Source of the DNA: Lachnospiraceae bacterium 28-4
GTDB taxonomy: Bacteria > Bacillota > Clostridia > Lachnospirales > Lachnospiraceae
Length of the DNA stretch: 64,000 nt
NCBI GenBank assembly: GCA_000403275.2
Contig: KE159599.1
Location: forward strand, 186,001-250,000
Direction of reading: 5' to 3'
A program made the translations under genes and the position numbers. Under the pieces are notes generated by a model. The model had not been told where the DNA came from and made no database searches. It saw nothing but the letters and a program-made list of their open reading frames with translations. Positions 18,146 through 26,665 of this stretch are shown here, one piece after another; positions within the stretch are counted from its first letter, which is position 1; every line of letters starts with the position of its first letter.

Positions 18146-18447
18146 ACGCCAAAATCTCTCCTCATTTCCGCTTCAATGGTATCTGCCGAATAAACCCTGC
18201 CCGCTTTAACATCAGCCATGCCTTTTTCCATTTCCGCATCAAACTGTTCTCTGGTAAGAGAGCTGTAATTCAGCAATTCTGTCTGCGGCAGCTTCATTTC
18301 AAACGGAATACCTCTCTGCAATACCACCTGTCTTAAAAACATACTCACTGCATTGGACATTGGGATTCCCAAACGTTCAAGCACCTGTTCCGCCTGCTCT
18401 TTGATTTCAGGTTCTACTCGTGCAAATACATTTGATGTTCGTGCCAT
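18142..18447 (-). CDS. RelB/DinJ-family antitoxin
   Basis: 101 residues from an ATG at 18447 (MARTSNVFARVEPE) with GAGG nine bases upstream. The N-terminal ribbon-helix-helix is typical of DinJ/RelB antitoxins (VFARVEPEIKEQAEQVLERLG, then SNAVSMFLRQVV). The C-terminal half would wrap the cognate toxin. Such antitoxins repress their own operon. The partner toxin immediately downstream is a pseudogene. An ISLre2-like element is inserted 67 bp upstream, which may have cut the original promoter. Confidence 0.85.
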   Translation of the reverse strand: MARTSNVFARVEPEIKEQAEQVLERLGIPMSNAVSMFLRQVVLQRGIPFEMKLPQTELLNYSSLTREQFDAEMEKGMADVKAGRVYSADTIEAEMRRDFGV

Positions 18448-18482
18448 AACAATCGCCTCTTTTATTTTTAGTATATCCATTT

Positions 18483-18501
18483 CGCTTGCGAAATGCAAGC
18501 G
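18483..18501. promoter_or_regulatory. Inverted repeat upstream of the antitoxin, possible operator
   Basis: CGCTTGC and GCAAGCG separated by five bases, a perfect 7-bp inverted repeat about 35 bases before the antitoxin ATG. Ribbon-helix-helix antitoxins usually bind such palindromes, but there is no direct evidence. Confidence 0.4.
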
Positions 18502-18504
18502 CTT

Positions 18505-18514
18505 CGCATAAACA
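18505..18514. repeat. Target-site duplication, left copy
   Basis: CGCATAAACA immediately outside the left end of the insertion element; the same ten bases follow its right end at 20174-20183. Confidence 0.85.
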
Positions 18515-20173
18515 GATAGCGTAAGTTTATTGTAGGAATAGGATAGACAGAATAGTCCCTTGATCTGGTCAGACTGATTGACCTTCTTTACTATACCTGT
18601 TCTTTTCTCTTCCTACAAGCCCCAGATATGATTCTTTAGCGCCGCGATCTTTCTGATCTGTGTATACGGTATCGTGTAGACAGGCAGCTCTGCCAGCGCT
18701 CCCTGTGCCTTTCGGTTCTTTCGCTCGCTCTTTAATACTTCTTCCGCTGAACAGATCACTTCTTCCATCCCCGCAGCCCTTGGCAGTTCCTGTTTCTGGT
18801 ATCTTACGAGCGTCAGCATATCCCCGCCATTCTTTTTATACACCCTAAGGCGCGCCATCTTATCCGCTCCTGTCTTTGACCACCCAAGGGGTCTTGAACT
18901 CATCCTGTCCGCATAGATGTGGCTGATATGCCCTTCTGCGCTACAATGAATGTCATCCTCTTTGTTCCTCACCCCGTTCATGATCGCAGACCAGTGCCCC
19001 AGGATATAATCCCTGGATGCCCCTACCGCTTTCTGTTTGCTCTCTGTATCTGTGATGCCGATGATCCTCTCAAAGACCTCCGCCGCATCCTTTTTCCTCT
19101 TCCCGTTTATCGCGCCCCATATCTCACTCCGGGCATCCTGCGCACTGTCCCCCAGATGGGAGGTCGCCGCCATGATGTACTTATGCATGTGGTATCTGTC
19201 AAGCACAAACTTCGCCTTGGCATGTACCTTCGCCCCTGTCTTGATCCATTCTGCCCCGTCCCCGTTCACATAGATGCGTTCCAGCACTTCTTCATCATAA
19301 GTCCCTGCTATATAGTCATATACCTCTCTCCATAACCGCTGCGTCCCCTCTGTCCCTTCACAGCCGCCGCCAAAGTATCTTACTCCAACAAGTTCATGTC
19401 TGTCTCCCTCTGCCCGTATGCCTTCGTAGACATACACCAGTTTTGGCATGAAGGTATGTTTCAGGGCGCTTTTTGTATCTCCCTTTTTCTCCAGATACTG
19501 CAATGCCACATGGTCTTCATCCGCATCTATGTAGAGCACCTTTACCTGTCTCTTTTCTTTTGTATCTTCTGCTTTGGGAAACTGTAGGCAGTGCAGCTTC
19601 TCCATCACGGTCTCCTTGCTCACTGCCACACCTGATATGCTGGCATTCATGCCGCCTTTCCTGTAACTGCTGTCCGCCGCCTCTTCGTAGATCCTTGCCA
19701 CGGCATCCTCTGTCATGCGTTCCCCTGATCCTAATCCCATCAGCCTGTCTAACAGGTAGCATCTTTCCCCCGTCTGAGGATTATGAAAGTAAGTCTTTTT
19801 ATAGGTCACTTCACCAAGGGATGTCAGTTTGGACACTTCATCCCTGCGCACCACCCGCCATCCCGGTCTCAGTTCTTTTCTGTCATGGAGTAGGGTATCA
19901 TAGAACTCCCATTCCTCCGCAATCATGGACAGTCCCAATCCAATGACACTGTCCGTCACTCCCTGTACCATCTCCGCAACCTTTGTCATGTCTGATGCAT
20001 AGCTGTTAAAAACTTTTTCTAACTTTTTTACCCCTTCTGCCTGAAACTGTTGTATACTGTTGATCATGGAAGCACCTCTTTCTTTGGATTTTTTCGCCAA
20101 TCAAATCCTAACACAGAAAAAGGTGCTTTCCTATTTCTTTCTATTCTGTTTTCCTACAAAAACTTTACCCTAG
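18515..20173 (-). mobile_element. ISLre2-family insertion sequence, complete (1659 bp)
   Basis: One transposase gene bounded by imperfect inverted ends. The right end read inwards is CTAGGGTAAAGTTTTTGTAGG and the left end is GATAGCGTAAGTTTATTGTAGG, about 20 bp matching with one indel and few mismatches. A 9-10 bp direct repeat (CGCATAAACA) flanks the element, consistent with the 9-bp duplications I recall for this family. It interrupts an open frame that runs into the antitoxin gene. Both ends and the transposase look intact, so it may still be active. Confidence 0.85.
18613..20067 (-). CDS. ISLre2-family (UPF0236) transposase
   Basis: About 484 residues from an ATG at 20067 (MINSIQQFQ) with GAGGTG six bases upstream. 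Central region shows the family pattern: GEVTYKKTYFHNPQTGERCYLL, then a VLYIDADEDHVALQ block with likely catalytic acidic residues, then YVNGDGAEWIKTGA and FVLDRYHMHKY. The C-terminal half carries the conserved CSAEGHISHIYADRMSSRPLGWS. Catalyses transposition of its own element. Confidence 0.9.
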   Translation of the reverse strand: MINSIQQFQAEGVKKLEKVFNSYASDMTKVAEMVQGVTDSVIGLGLSMIAEEWEFYDTLLHDRKELRPGWRVVRRDEVSKLTSLGEVTYKKTYFHNPQTGERCYLLDRLMGLGSGERMTEDAVARIYEEAADSSYRKGGMNASISGVAVSKETVMEKLHCLQFPKAEDTKEKRQVKVLYIDADEDHVALQYLEKKGDTKSALKHTFMPKLVYVYEGIRAEGDRHELVGVRYFGGGCEGTEGTQRLWREVYDYIAGTYDEEVLERIYVNGDGAEWIKTGAKVHAKAKFVLDRYHMHKYIMAATSHLGDSAQDARSEIWGAINGKRKKDAAEVFERIIGITDTESKQKAVGASRDYILGHWSAIMNGVRNKEDDIHCSAEGHISHIYADRMSSRPLGWSKTGADKMARLRVYKKNGGDMLTLVRYQKQELPRAAGMEEVICSAEEVLKSERKNRKAQGALAELPVYTIPYTQIRKIAALKNHIWGL

Positions 20174-20183
20174 CGCATAAACA
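20174..20183. repeat. Target-site duplication, right copy
   Basis: CGCATAAACA immediately outside the right end of the insertion element, matching 18505-18514. Confidence 0.85.
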
Positions 20184-20269
20184 CCTTCCAGAACGATTTC
20201 AGTAACTCCGCCAATATCTACGATTCTGCTGACCGCATCAAAATCGTAAGATACGCAGAAAGGAAGCAT
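20174..20269 (-). pseudogene. 5' fragment of an open frame cut by the insertion element
   Basis: Minus strand ATG at 20269 reads MLPFCVSYDFDAVSRIVDIG and on to GVYA at the target site. If the element and one duplication are removed the frame continues AKRLHFASEMDILKIKEAIV and enters the antitoxin start MARTSN in frame. I do not recognise the product and the ATG has no convincing ribosome site. It may be the end of a lost upstream gene rather than an N-terminal extension. Confidence 0.35.
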
Positions 20270-20334
20270 ATCACAATTAGTGCGACAGCCCCCTTGTATT
20301 GACACTCTTTTCCTTTATCTTGTATAACAAGCTG

Positions 20335-21318
20335 CTAACCGCTTGCCAGCATCACTATTTTTCTCACAAATGGTATATGGCCAGCTACAAATGCACCGAA
20401 CAGGCTGACTATGAAAATAAATACCGTCATGACAGGTATGGAAATAACCGCCGGATATGAAACCGTTGTGATCCCCACCAGATTCAGCTTTTCAAGCACG
20501 AACATGTGGGACATGTATACAAAAAATGTATAGCGGGACAGCTTTCCCCATATATCCGCCCTTTTTACCTGCTCAAATGCCTTACCATACTGAAAGAAGA
20601 CAAAGACGGCAATGGTCATGACCAAAATATTCAACGATCCCGGACTGAACCATTTCTCCACATAGGTGCCGGACTTTATGCAGCTCCCGATTGTAAGAAA
20701 TGGGGTGAGAATCCATGCGCCAATCCCCATTGCATAAATACACCACCTGACTTTTTTCCTGATATTTGTTGTGTTCAGATAATATCCTAATAAAAAGTAA
20801 CCAAAATTTCCAACCAGCATATCGAGCCCCAGGCTGTCAATCCGTGCCTGGAGTGTGGCCAGGCCAAAAGCTTCCGTCAAAGTCGGTACCAGGAACCGGA
20901 AGACGATCCACAGAAGCAGGTAATACCGCAATGTTTCCCTTTTTGCGCTTATCTGCCTTGCGATCGGAATCAACAGATAAAATCCGCACAAAATCTGAAG
21001 AAACCACATATGGATATGGCCGAAGATAAAACGCTCTACCGCCGCTCTGAATACTTCCATTGAAAATGCGCCCTTCAGCGTATCCACCGCGATTCCCTGA
21101 AAGGCATAAAATGCTGACCAGACATAAAATAACATCACAAGCCTTAAAACCCGCTTTCCTATTGCCACATTTTCCCGTTCAGGCGCAACCAGAAAAAGTC
21201 CGCTTAACATGAAGAAAACAGGCACCGCAAAACGGGTTAAACTATTATAAACCGTCATAACCAAAAATTCCCCGCCCCGGACATCCACTACGCTCCAATA
21301 ACTGGCCGATACATGCAC
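20335..21318 (-). pseudogene. Acyltransferase-3 family membrane protein, 5'-truncated
   Basis: About 327 residues with nine or ten hydrophobic segments typical of OafA-like O-acyltransferases. The open frame begins VHVSASYWSVV; in full-length relatives an N-terminal first helix with an R/DxxR motif and a terminal IHVSASYW precedes this point. Here a TGA lies four codons upstream of the GTG and no ribosome site is visible. The first membrane helix and its catalytic region are missing, so it is probably dead. The 5' join falls next to the promoter region of the divergent XRE gene. Confidence 0.65.
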
Positions 21319-21345
21319 CCCATTCTGTCAATACTAATACCCCTT

Positions 21346-21363
21346 ATAGATGTTTCAATCTAT
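21346..21363. promoter_or_regulatory. Inverted repeat before the XRE regulator
   Basis: ATAGAT and ATCTAT around a six-base centre, about 40 bases before the XRE start. A possible autoregulatory operator; the match is short. Confidence 0.3.
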
Positions 21364-21400
21364 CATGATGACATTCTAAAATAAACAGTGAGGTGATCAT

Positions 21401-21736
21401 ATGGACTATAAGAGATTGGGAAAAAGAATCCGCGAAGAGCGTCAGAGGTTAAATCTCACACAGGCGCAGCTGGCAGAAGATATTGATATATCGGATACTT
21501 ATATGGGAGCTATCGAACGGGGCGAACGGAGCCTCACATTGGATACGCTTGTGAAGCTTGTCAACAGGCTTGGCGTGTCCGTCGATTACATGCTGTCCGA
21601 TTCCGTAAGAGACAGCAACGCCAATATCATAAATCAGTTCCTTCAGATTACCGACTGCCAGCCATTGGAACGTAAACAGATGGCGATCAATGTTTTGCGC
21701 ACTATCTTTTCTCATTTCGACAAGGATAAAACATAG
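21401..21736 (+). CDS. XRE-family helix-turn-helix regulator
   Basis: 111 residues. Residues 6-60 are a classic lambda-repressor-type HTH (RIREERQRLNLTQAQLAED, DTYMGAIERGERSLTLDTLV, LGVSVDYML). The ~45 C-terminal residues (LQITDCQPLERKQMAINVLR) are a short helical region of the sort used for dimerisation. GAGGTG lies before the ATG. It heads a small plus-strand accessory group with the hydrolase gene. Target unknown. Confidence 0.85.
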   Translation: MDYKRLGKRIREERQRLNLTQAQLAEDIDISDTYMGAIERGERSLTLDTLVKLVNRLGVSVDYMLSDSVRDSNANIINQFLQITDCQPLERKQMAINVLRTIFSHFDKDKT

Positions 21737-21787
21737 CGAACTATCTTCCTCCTGTTTTTTGTTCCGAAGACTTCTTACAAAATCAAC

Positions 21788-21821
21788 GCTGTTGCGCCCA
21801 ATCAGTCATTTCACTTATGAA
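21788..21821 (+). repeat. Fragment of the family D hairpin core
   Basis: GCTGTTGCGCCCAATCAG followed by TCATTTCACTTATGAA matches, with about three differences, one inner strand of the family D hairpin cores at 47983-48018 and 54886-54927. No complementary partner strand or arm was found nearby, so this is a remnant of an older copy between the XRE gene and the hydrolase gene. Confidence 0.65.
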
Positions 21822-21849
21822 TAGAAATCGTAAAATAAAGGAGACTGCT

Positions 21850-22656
21850 ATGTTTTACCATGCCCATAATGGAAGTGTCCGTGTCGGAAATTCTGAAATG
21901 GATTATATATCTTTTGGAAATGGAGATAAAAATCTTATTATGCTGCCCGGATTGGGAGATGGACTGTCTACGGTAAAGGGAATGGCTCTTGTTTTTTCCA
22001 TCATGTATAGGATATATGCCAAAAAATTTACCGTGTACGTTTTCAGCCGGAAAAATCATTTGCAGGAGGGATATTCTACAAGGAAAATGGCCAAAGACCA
22101 TGCAGAAGCTATGGCCGTTCTTGGTATTTCAAAAGCAGATATTTTAGGCATATCCCAGGGCGGTATGATAGCGCAATATCTTGCGATTGATTATCCCGAT
22201 TTGGTCAACAAACTCATCCTGGCGGTAACAAGTGCAAAACCCAATGAACTCATCAAAAAAGTGGTTGGTGTTTGGATTGAAATGGCAATGCAGGGAAATT
22301 ATAAGGATTTAATAATAGATACAGCAGAAAAATCATACTCAGAAAAATATTTGAAAAAGTATCGGAAAATTTATCCGTTCATTGGAAGAATAGGAAAGCC
22401 AAAAAGCTTTCAGCGCTTTCTCATCCAGGCAGCTTCTTGCATCAGCCACAATTCTTATGCGGAATTAAACAAAATAGTATGCCCTGCATTAGTGATTGGC
22501 GGGGATTGCGATAAAATCGTTGGAACAACTGCGGCTTCTGCAATCGCTGAAAACATTAATCAGAGCGAGTTGTTTATTTATCATGGTCTTGGTCATGGAT
22601 TATATGAAGAAGCAAAAGATTTTAATGAACGGGTTTTGAATTTTCTAATAAGATAA
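21850..22656 (+). CDS. Alpha/beta-fold hydrolase
   Basis: About 268 residues from an ATG at 21850 (MFYHAHNGSVRV) with AAAGGAG six bases upstream. Oxyanion segment LPGLGDGLS, nucleophile elbow GISQGGM (Ser ~95), acid in GGDCDKIVG and catalytic His in GLGHGLYEE give a complete triad. Substrate unknown; similar proteins are carboxylesterases or lipases. Codon choice is more AT-rich than in the neighbouring housekeeping genes, which fits its accessory location. Confidence 0.85.
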   Translation: MFYHAHNGSVRVGNSEMDYISFGNGDKNLIMLPGLGDGLSTVKGMALVFSIMYRIYAKKFTVYVFSRKNHLQEGYSTRKMAKDHAEAMAVLGISKADILGISQGGMIAQYLAIDYPDLVNKLILAVTSAKPNELIKKVVGVWIEMAMQGNYKDLIIDTAEKSYSEKYLKKYRKIYPFIGRIGKPKSFQRFLIQAASCISHNSYAELNKIVCPALVIGGDCDKIVGTTAASAIAENINQSELFIYHGLGHGLYEEAKDFNERVLNFLIR

Positions 22657-22697
22657 GCAAATCGGCACTATGGCAAATCGGTGTTTGGAGGGAGAAA

Positions 22698-22786
22698 ATG
22701 GAATTTAAACTAATTTCCATAGCGAGCCTTATAGCTTTCTATGGTTGCTATTATGTGAAAATATTTCATCAGAAAACGATAAGGGG
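22698..22786 (+). pseudogene. N-terminal stub of a membrane protein gene
   Basis: A good ribosome site (GGAGGGAG) precedes ATG at 22698 and the frame reads MEFKLISIASLIAFYGCYYV then KIFHQKTIRG. A single hydrophobic helix followed by a basic stretch resembles the start of isoprenylcysteine methyltransferase-like membrane proteins. The similarity stops where the rsgA-side hairpin begins, so the gene has lost its 3' part and the frame afterwards runs antisense into rsgA. Confidence 0.55.
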
Positions 22787-22801
22787 TTCCTTTTCGTTTT
22801 C
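22772..22801 (-). terminator. Hairpin after rsgA
   Basis: GAAAACGA pairs with TCGTTTTC around an inner AAGG/CCTT stem. It is about 30 bases past the rsgA stop and probably ends the long murE-rsgA transcript. The T-tract is part of the stem rather than downstream, so efficiency is uncertain. Confidence 0.5.
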
Positions 22802-22832
22802 CGCCGGTTCCTTGTGCCGGCGCTTCCTTGTT

Positions 22833-23738
22833 TCACACATTCTCGCGTCTCTTTCTTTCATATTTCCTGCGTTCCTTTAATTCCTCATACAGCTCTTTGT
22901 AATTTCCATACCTGACGCCGCTGATCTTCCCTTCCGCCAAAGCTTCTTTGACCCTGCAGTCCGGTTCGTTCAGGTGGGAACAGCCGGAGAAGCGGCAATA
23001 CTCCGAATAGCGGACGAATTCAGGATAATATCCTTGCAAGTCCTCCTTATCCAAACCGAACAGGCCGAGAGAAGTAAATCCTGGCGTGTCCATAATAAAA
23101 GTATTTTTCTGTAAAGCAATGATTTCCGAATGTCTCGTCGTATGCTTCCCCCGCCCGATTTTCTTGCTGATCTCTCCGGTCTCCATCCCGGCGTCGGGAT
23201 TCAGACGGTTAATGATGGAAGATTTTCCTGCCCCGCTGGGGCCCGCGACCGCCGTCGTCTTCCCTTTCAACACTTCTTCCAGCTCTTCCATGCCATCCCC
23301 TCTGGAAGCGCTGGAAAACAAAATCCTGCTGCCACAGAAACCATAAGCTTCCCGCAGCGCTTTCTGTTCTTCCTCCGAAGCAATATCCTTTTTATTAAAG
23401 CAAAGAATACTGGAAAGCCCCTGCTGTTCCATCATAATAAGAAACCGGTCCAACAGGTTATAATTTGGTTCCGGTTTCACTATCGCAAATATAACAAGCG
23501 CCTGGTCGATGTTCGCCACCGCCGGACGTACCAGTTCATTCTTTCTCGGAAGAATGCGGACAATATTTCCGGTTCTCCCCTCCTGATCCAGCACTTCCAT
23601 GCATACGTTATCACCGACCAGCGGTTTTTTATTTTCTTTGCGGAAAATCCCCTTTGCCTTGCATTCGTATACCTTTCCGTCGTCTTCCGCATACACATAA
23701 TAAAATCCTGCGATCCCTTTAATGATCTTTCCCTGCAT
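22833..23738 (-). CDS. rsgA: Ribosome small subunit-dependent GTPase RsgA
   Basis: 301 residues. Circularly permuted GTPase that checks late 30S assembly. N-terminal OB fold (GKIIKGIAGFYYVYAEDDG), G4 FNKKD near 120, G1 GPSGAGKSSIINRL near 170, G3 DTPGF, and the C-terminal zinc knuckle C-x(4)-C-x-H-x(5)-C (CRFSGCSHLNEPDC). Last gene of the prpC-prkC-rsgA tail, starting 12 bases after prkC. Confidence 0.96.
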   Translation of the reverse strand: MQGKIIKGIAGFYYVYAEDDGKVYECKAKGIFRKENKKPLVGDNVCMEVLDQEGRTGNIVRILPRKNELVRPAVANIDQALVIFAIVKPEPNYNLLDRFLIMMEQQGLSSILCFNKKDIASEEEQKALREAYGFCGSRILFSSASRGDGMEELEEVLKGKTTAVAGPSGAGKSSIINRLNPDAGMETGEISKKIGRGKHTTRHSEIIALQKNTFIMDTPGFTSLGLFGLDKEDLQGYYPEFVRYSEYCRFSGCSHLNEPDCRVKEALAEGKISGVRYGNYKELYEELKERRKYERKRRENV

Positions 23739-23750
23739 ATTCTCCGCCCT

Positions 23751-25904
23751 TTATGTCTCAGGGGTAAACTGCAGTTCCCTGGCTATCGTCTTTTGCACGG
23801 ATGTTCCTTCCGTCGTCGTCACTTCTCCTGTTTCCGGATTCGTATCCGTCACGGCATCCGTCGTTACCGTGTAGGTAAATGTCACTGTCCCTGTCGCGGA
23901 ACGGATTCCCGTATAATTCACCGAGATCGGAAAAGAAGCCGTATTCGTATTCAAAAGCTGCACTCCGTCTTCCGTATCGATCGTCACCGTAACATCCAAT
24001 CCATCCCTGTATTCCGGGTCTTCCGCCGCAGAAGGAGCTTCGATGCTTCCGGTAAAACTGTAAGTCGCCTGTTTCGGCCCTATGCTCACTTGCAGGTCAA
24101 TGGCCGTTCCCGGTTCCACATAAGAACCTACCGAATAACTTTGATAGCAGACAAGCCCGTTCAAAGCGGGATCTTCGTTATTCACTTCCGTAACGCTGCC
24201 TACTACCAGCCCGCTTTCCGTTATGGAAGCCATCGCGTCCATCTCGGATATGGCGATCAGGTTGGGAACCCTCACTTTCGTATCTTCCGCTCCCAGACTG
24301 ATTTTAATCGTTACCGCCGATCCGCTGGGAGCCTTGGTTCCCCCTTCCGGAGTCTGTGAAATGATATTTCCTTTTGGCACCTCCGCATCATAGCTCTCCG
24401 TGCGATTTACAACGAACCCTTTCTGTTCCAGCTCGGACACCCCCTGCGCCGTAGACACTCCCGTTACCTTTGGCACTTCTACTCCGCTGGCCCCCGCGCT
24501 GACCGTTAATACGATATCCGTTTTGGAATCCACCATCTGGCCGATTCCTATATTGCATTCCAGAATCAGGCCGGCCTCATATTCGTCCGTTTCTTTATAG
24601 GTAATCTCCGGCATCAGCCCAAGACCCATCAATTCCGTCTTTACTTCTTCCAGCTGCCTTCCTACTACTTTTGGCATCTCCACCTGCCCTGAATCCTCTT
24701 CCGTAGTCTCCTCTTCCCCTGTTTCTCCCCCAAAAGGCAGTATGCCCAATGTTTTTCCTACGAGGAAAAGCACGATACACCCAATCAACAAAGCCGCTAT
24801 TACGGCTAAAACGGTAGTAATACGTTCCATTTTGGAATCGTACTCTTCTTCTTCCTCGTCGATATCTTCCTCGATATCCTCTTCTTCCACTTCTTCTATG
24901 ATGTCCTCTTCGTCGTCCTCTTCCTCTTCCTGATATTTCCGGCGGACATCCTTTTTCAGACGAAGGGCCTCATCCATGGAATCCCTTCGGTCGGACTGCC
25001 TTTTAATCTGAACCATGTCTTTATCGGTAATCATCCGGGTAGAAGCCTCTTCGTCGGGATTGACCAGCTTTACAAAGTCTTCATCGGGATTGATCAACGA
25101 CTGTTTCAGATCCGCTACCAGATCCGCCATCGTCTGGTACCGCCTGTCAGGACTTTTCTGGCAGCACTTAACCACGATCCGCTCCACGCTGACCGGAATC
25201 TCCGGGATGTATTCCCTCGGAGACGGGAGCTGCTCCTGAATATGTTTAATGGCGATCGCCACCGTCGTTTCCCCGTTAAACGGCACTCTTCCCGTAAGCA
25301 TTTCGAACATGGTAATACCAAGGGAATAAATGTCGCTCTTTTCGTCGCTATAGCCTCCCCTCGCCTGTTCGGGAGATGTATAATGCACGGACCCCATGAC
25401 ATTTGAAGTAATCGTATTGCTGGTCGCCGCCTTCGCAATGCCGAAATCCGTTACTTTGACCTTGCCCTCCTTGGAAATAATTATGTTCTGTGGTTTGATA
25501 TCCCTGTGTATAATATGGTTGTTGTGGGCAGCCTCAATGCCCATGGAAACCTGGATCGCGATGCTGATCGCCTCTTTAACGGAAAGCCTGGCCTTTTTTT
25601 CAATATACTTCTTCAAAGTAATGCCTTCCACCAATTCCATGACAATATAATAAACATCGTTCTCTTCGCCTACATCATAGACATTCACCACATTAGGATG
25701 TGCCAAACCTGCCGCCGCCTGTGCCTCCACCTGGAATTTGGAAACAAAATTCGCATTTTCCGAAAATTCCTGTTTCAACACTTTGACCGCCACGTATCGG
25801 TTCAACTTGTGATCCTTCGATTTATATACGTCCGACATTCCACCGGTTCCAATTTTTTCCAGTATTTCATACCGGTTTCCAATCATCATTCCAATTTTAA
25901 TCAT
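23751..25904 (-). CDS. prkC: Stk1-type serine/threonine kinase with three PASTA domains (PrkC)
   Basis: About 717 residues. Kinase domain at ~8-270 with glycine loop GTGGMSDVYK, VAVKVLK lysine, catalytic HRDIKPQN and DFG in VTDFGIAK. A linker with a strongly acidic run (~330-365) precedes one membrane helix (LAVIAALLIGCIVLFLVG), then three extracellular PASTA units beginning MPKVVGRQ, VPKVTGVS and VPNLIAIS, and a further ~120-residue beta-rich end. PASTA units sense muropeptides and lipid II, tying wall state to growth, division or germination. The ATG at 25904 overlaps the prpC stop by 8 bases. Confidence 0.96.
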   Translation of the reverse strand: MIKIGMMIGNRYEILEKIGTGGMSDVYKSKDHKLNRYVAVKVLKQEFSENANFVSKFQVEAQAAAGLAHPNVVNVYDVGEENDVYYIVMELVEGITLKKYIEKKARLSVKEAISIAIQVSMGIEAAHNNHIIHRDIKPQNIIISKEGKVKVTDFGIAKAATSNTITSNVMGSVHYTSPEQARGGYSDEKSDIYSLGITMFEMLTGRVPFNGETTVAIAIKHIQEQLPSPREYIPEIPVSVERIVVKCCQKSPDRRYQTMADLVADLKQSLINPDEDFVKLVNPDEEASTRMITDKDMVQIKRQSDRRDSMDEALRLKKDVRRKYQEEEEDDEEDIIEEVEEEDIEEDIDEEEEEYDSKMERITTVLAVIAALLIGCIVLFLVGKTLGILPFGGETGEEETTEEDSGQVEMPKVVGRQLEEVKTELMGLGLMPEITYKETDEYEAGLILECNIGIGQMVDSKTDIVLTVSAGASGVEVPKVTGVSTAQGVSELEQKGFVVNRTESYDAEVPKGNIISQTPEGGTKAPSGSAVTIKISLGAEDTKVRVPNLIAISEMDAMASITESGLVVGSVTEVNNEDPALNGLVCYQSYSVGSYVEPGTAIDLQVSIGPKQATYSFTGSIEAPSAAEDPEYRDGLDVTVTIDTEDGVQLLNTNTASFPISVNYTGIRSATGTVTFTYTVTTDAVTDTNPETGEVTTTEGTSVQKTIARELQFTPET

Positions 25905-26649
25905 TTTCCACCTCATTTACAAACGGCTCAATAAGAATCACTGCAATATTATCTCTGCCGCCGTTATGATTGGCTGCCTTCACCAATTCCTCCGCTTTTT
26001 TCTCCACGCTTTCCTGACTGCTCACTATCATATGGATTTCTCCGTCCTCGAGCATATTCGTCAGGCCGTCGGAACACATAAGTACGGTATCGCCCGGCTT
26101 TAGTTCCACATCAAAAAAATCAGCCACCACAGCATCTTCCGCGCCGATCGCCCTGGTGATGATGTTTTTATCCGGGTGAACTCTTGCCGCCTCCCTGTCA
26201 ATGCCGCCTCTGCGTACCATTTCTTCTACAAGGGAATGATCCCTTGTGATCTGCTCTATCTTCTCGTCATTAATCACATACAGTCTGCTGTCACCTACAT
26301 TAGCAACCTGCAAGTATCTGCCTTGTAAACAGGTGGCCGCCACCAATGTAGTACCCATGCCCCTTAAGTCCGCCTCTTCCATTGCCTTTTGCCGGACATA
26401 GCTGTTAGCGGCTTCGATCGCCTTTCCCAATATTTTCACCGGATTCTTTTCCAGGGACCGGCCGATCTCTTCCTTTATCGTCTCCACCGCGCATTTGGAC
26501 GCATAATCCCCCGCATTATGCCCGCCCATTCCGTCAGCCACAATAAATAAATTCGGAAGGTTGCCCAAAGGCTTATCCGATACGAACACATAATCCTGAT
26601 TCAGTTTTCTCCTTTTTCCGATATCCGTAATGGAAAATGTCTTTAACAC
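25897..26649 (-). CDS. prpC: PP2C-type phosphatase PrpC (Stp1)
   Basis: About 250 residues. Metal-dependent phosphatase that reverses PrkC phosphorylation. Motifs: RKLNQDYVFV, FIVADGMGGHNAGD with the metal-binding Asp, ANVGDSRLYVI, ITRDHSLVEEMV, and MCSDGLTNML, GGRDNIAVIL. I choose a GTG start at 26649 (reads MLKTFSITDIG) with AGGAGG seven bases upstream. It overlaps prkC at the 3' end, so the opposing enzymes are translationally coupled. Confidence 0.95.
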   Translation of the reverse strand: MLKTFSITDIGKRRKLNQDYVFVSDKPLGNLPNLFIVADGMGGHNAGDYASKCAVETIKEEIGRSLEKNPVKILGKAIEAANSYVRQKAMEEADLRGMGTTLVAATCLQGRYLQVANVGDSRLYVINDEKIEQITRDHSLVEEMVRRGGIDREAARVHPDKNIITRAIGAEDAVVADFFDVELKPGDTVLMCSDGLTNMLEDGEIHMIVSSQESVEKKAEELVKAANHNGGRDNIAVILIEPFVNEVEND

Positions 26650-26665
26650 AACGAAACCTCCTGCA

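Noticed and set aside
20287-20330. Consensus-like TTGACA...TATAAC on the plus strand
   Set aside because: It would drive transcription antisense into the acyltransferase remnant, spacing is 18, and no plus-strand gene follows; likely chance or relic.
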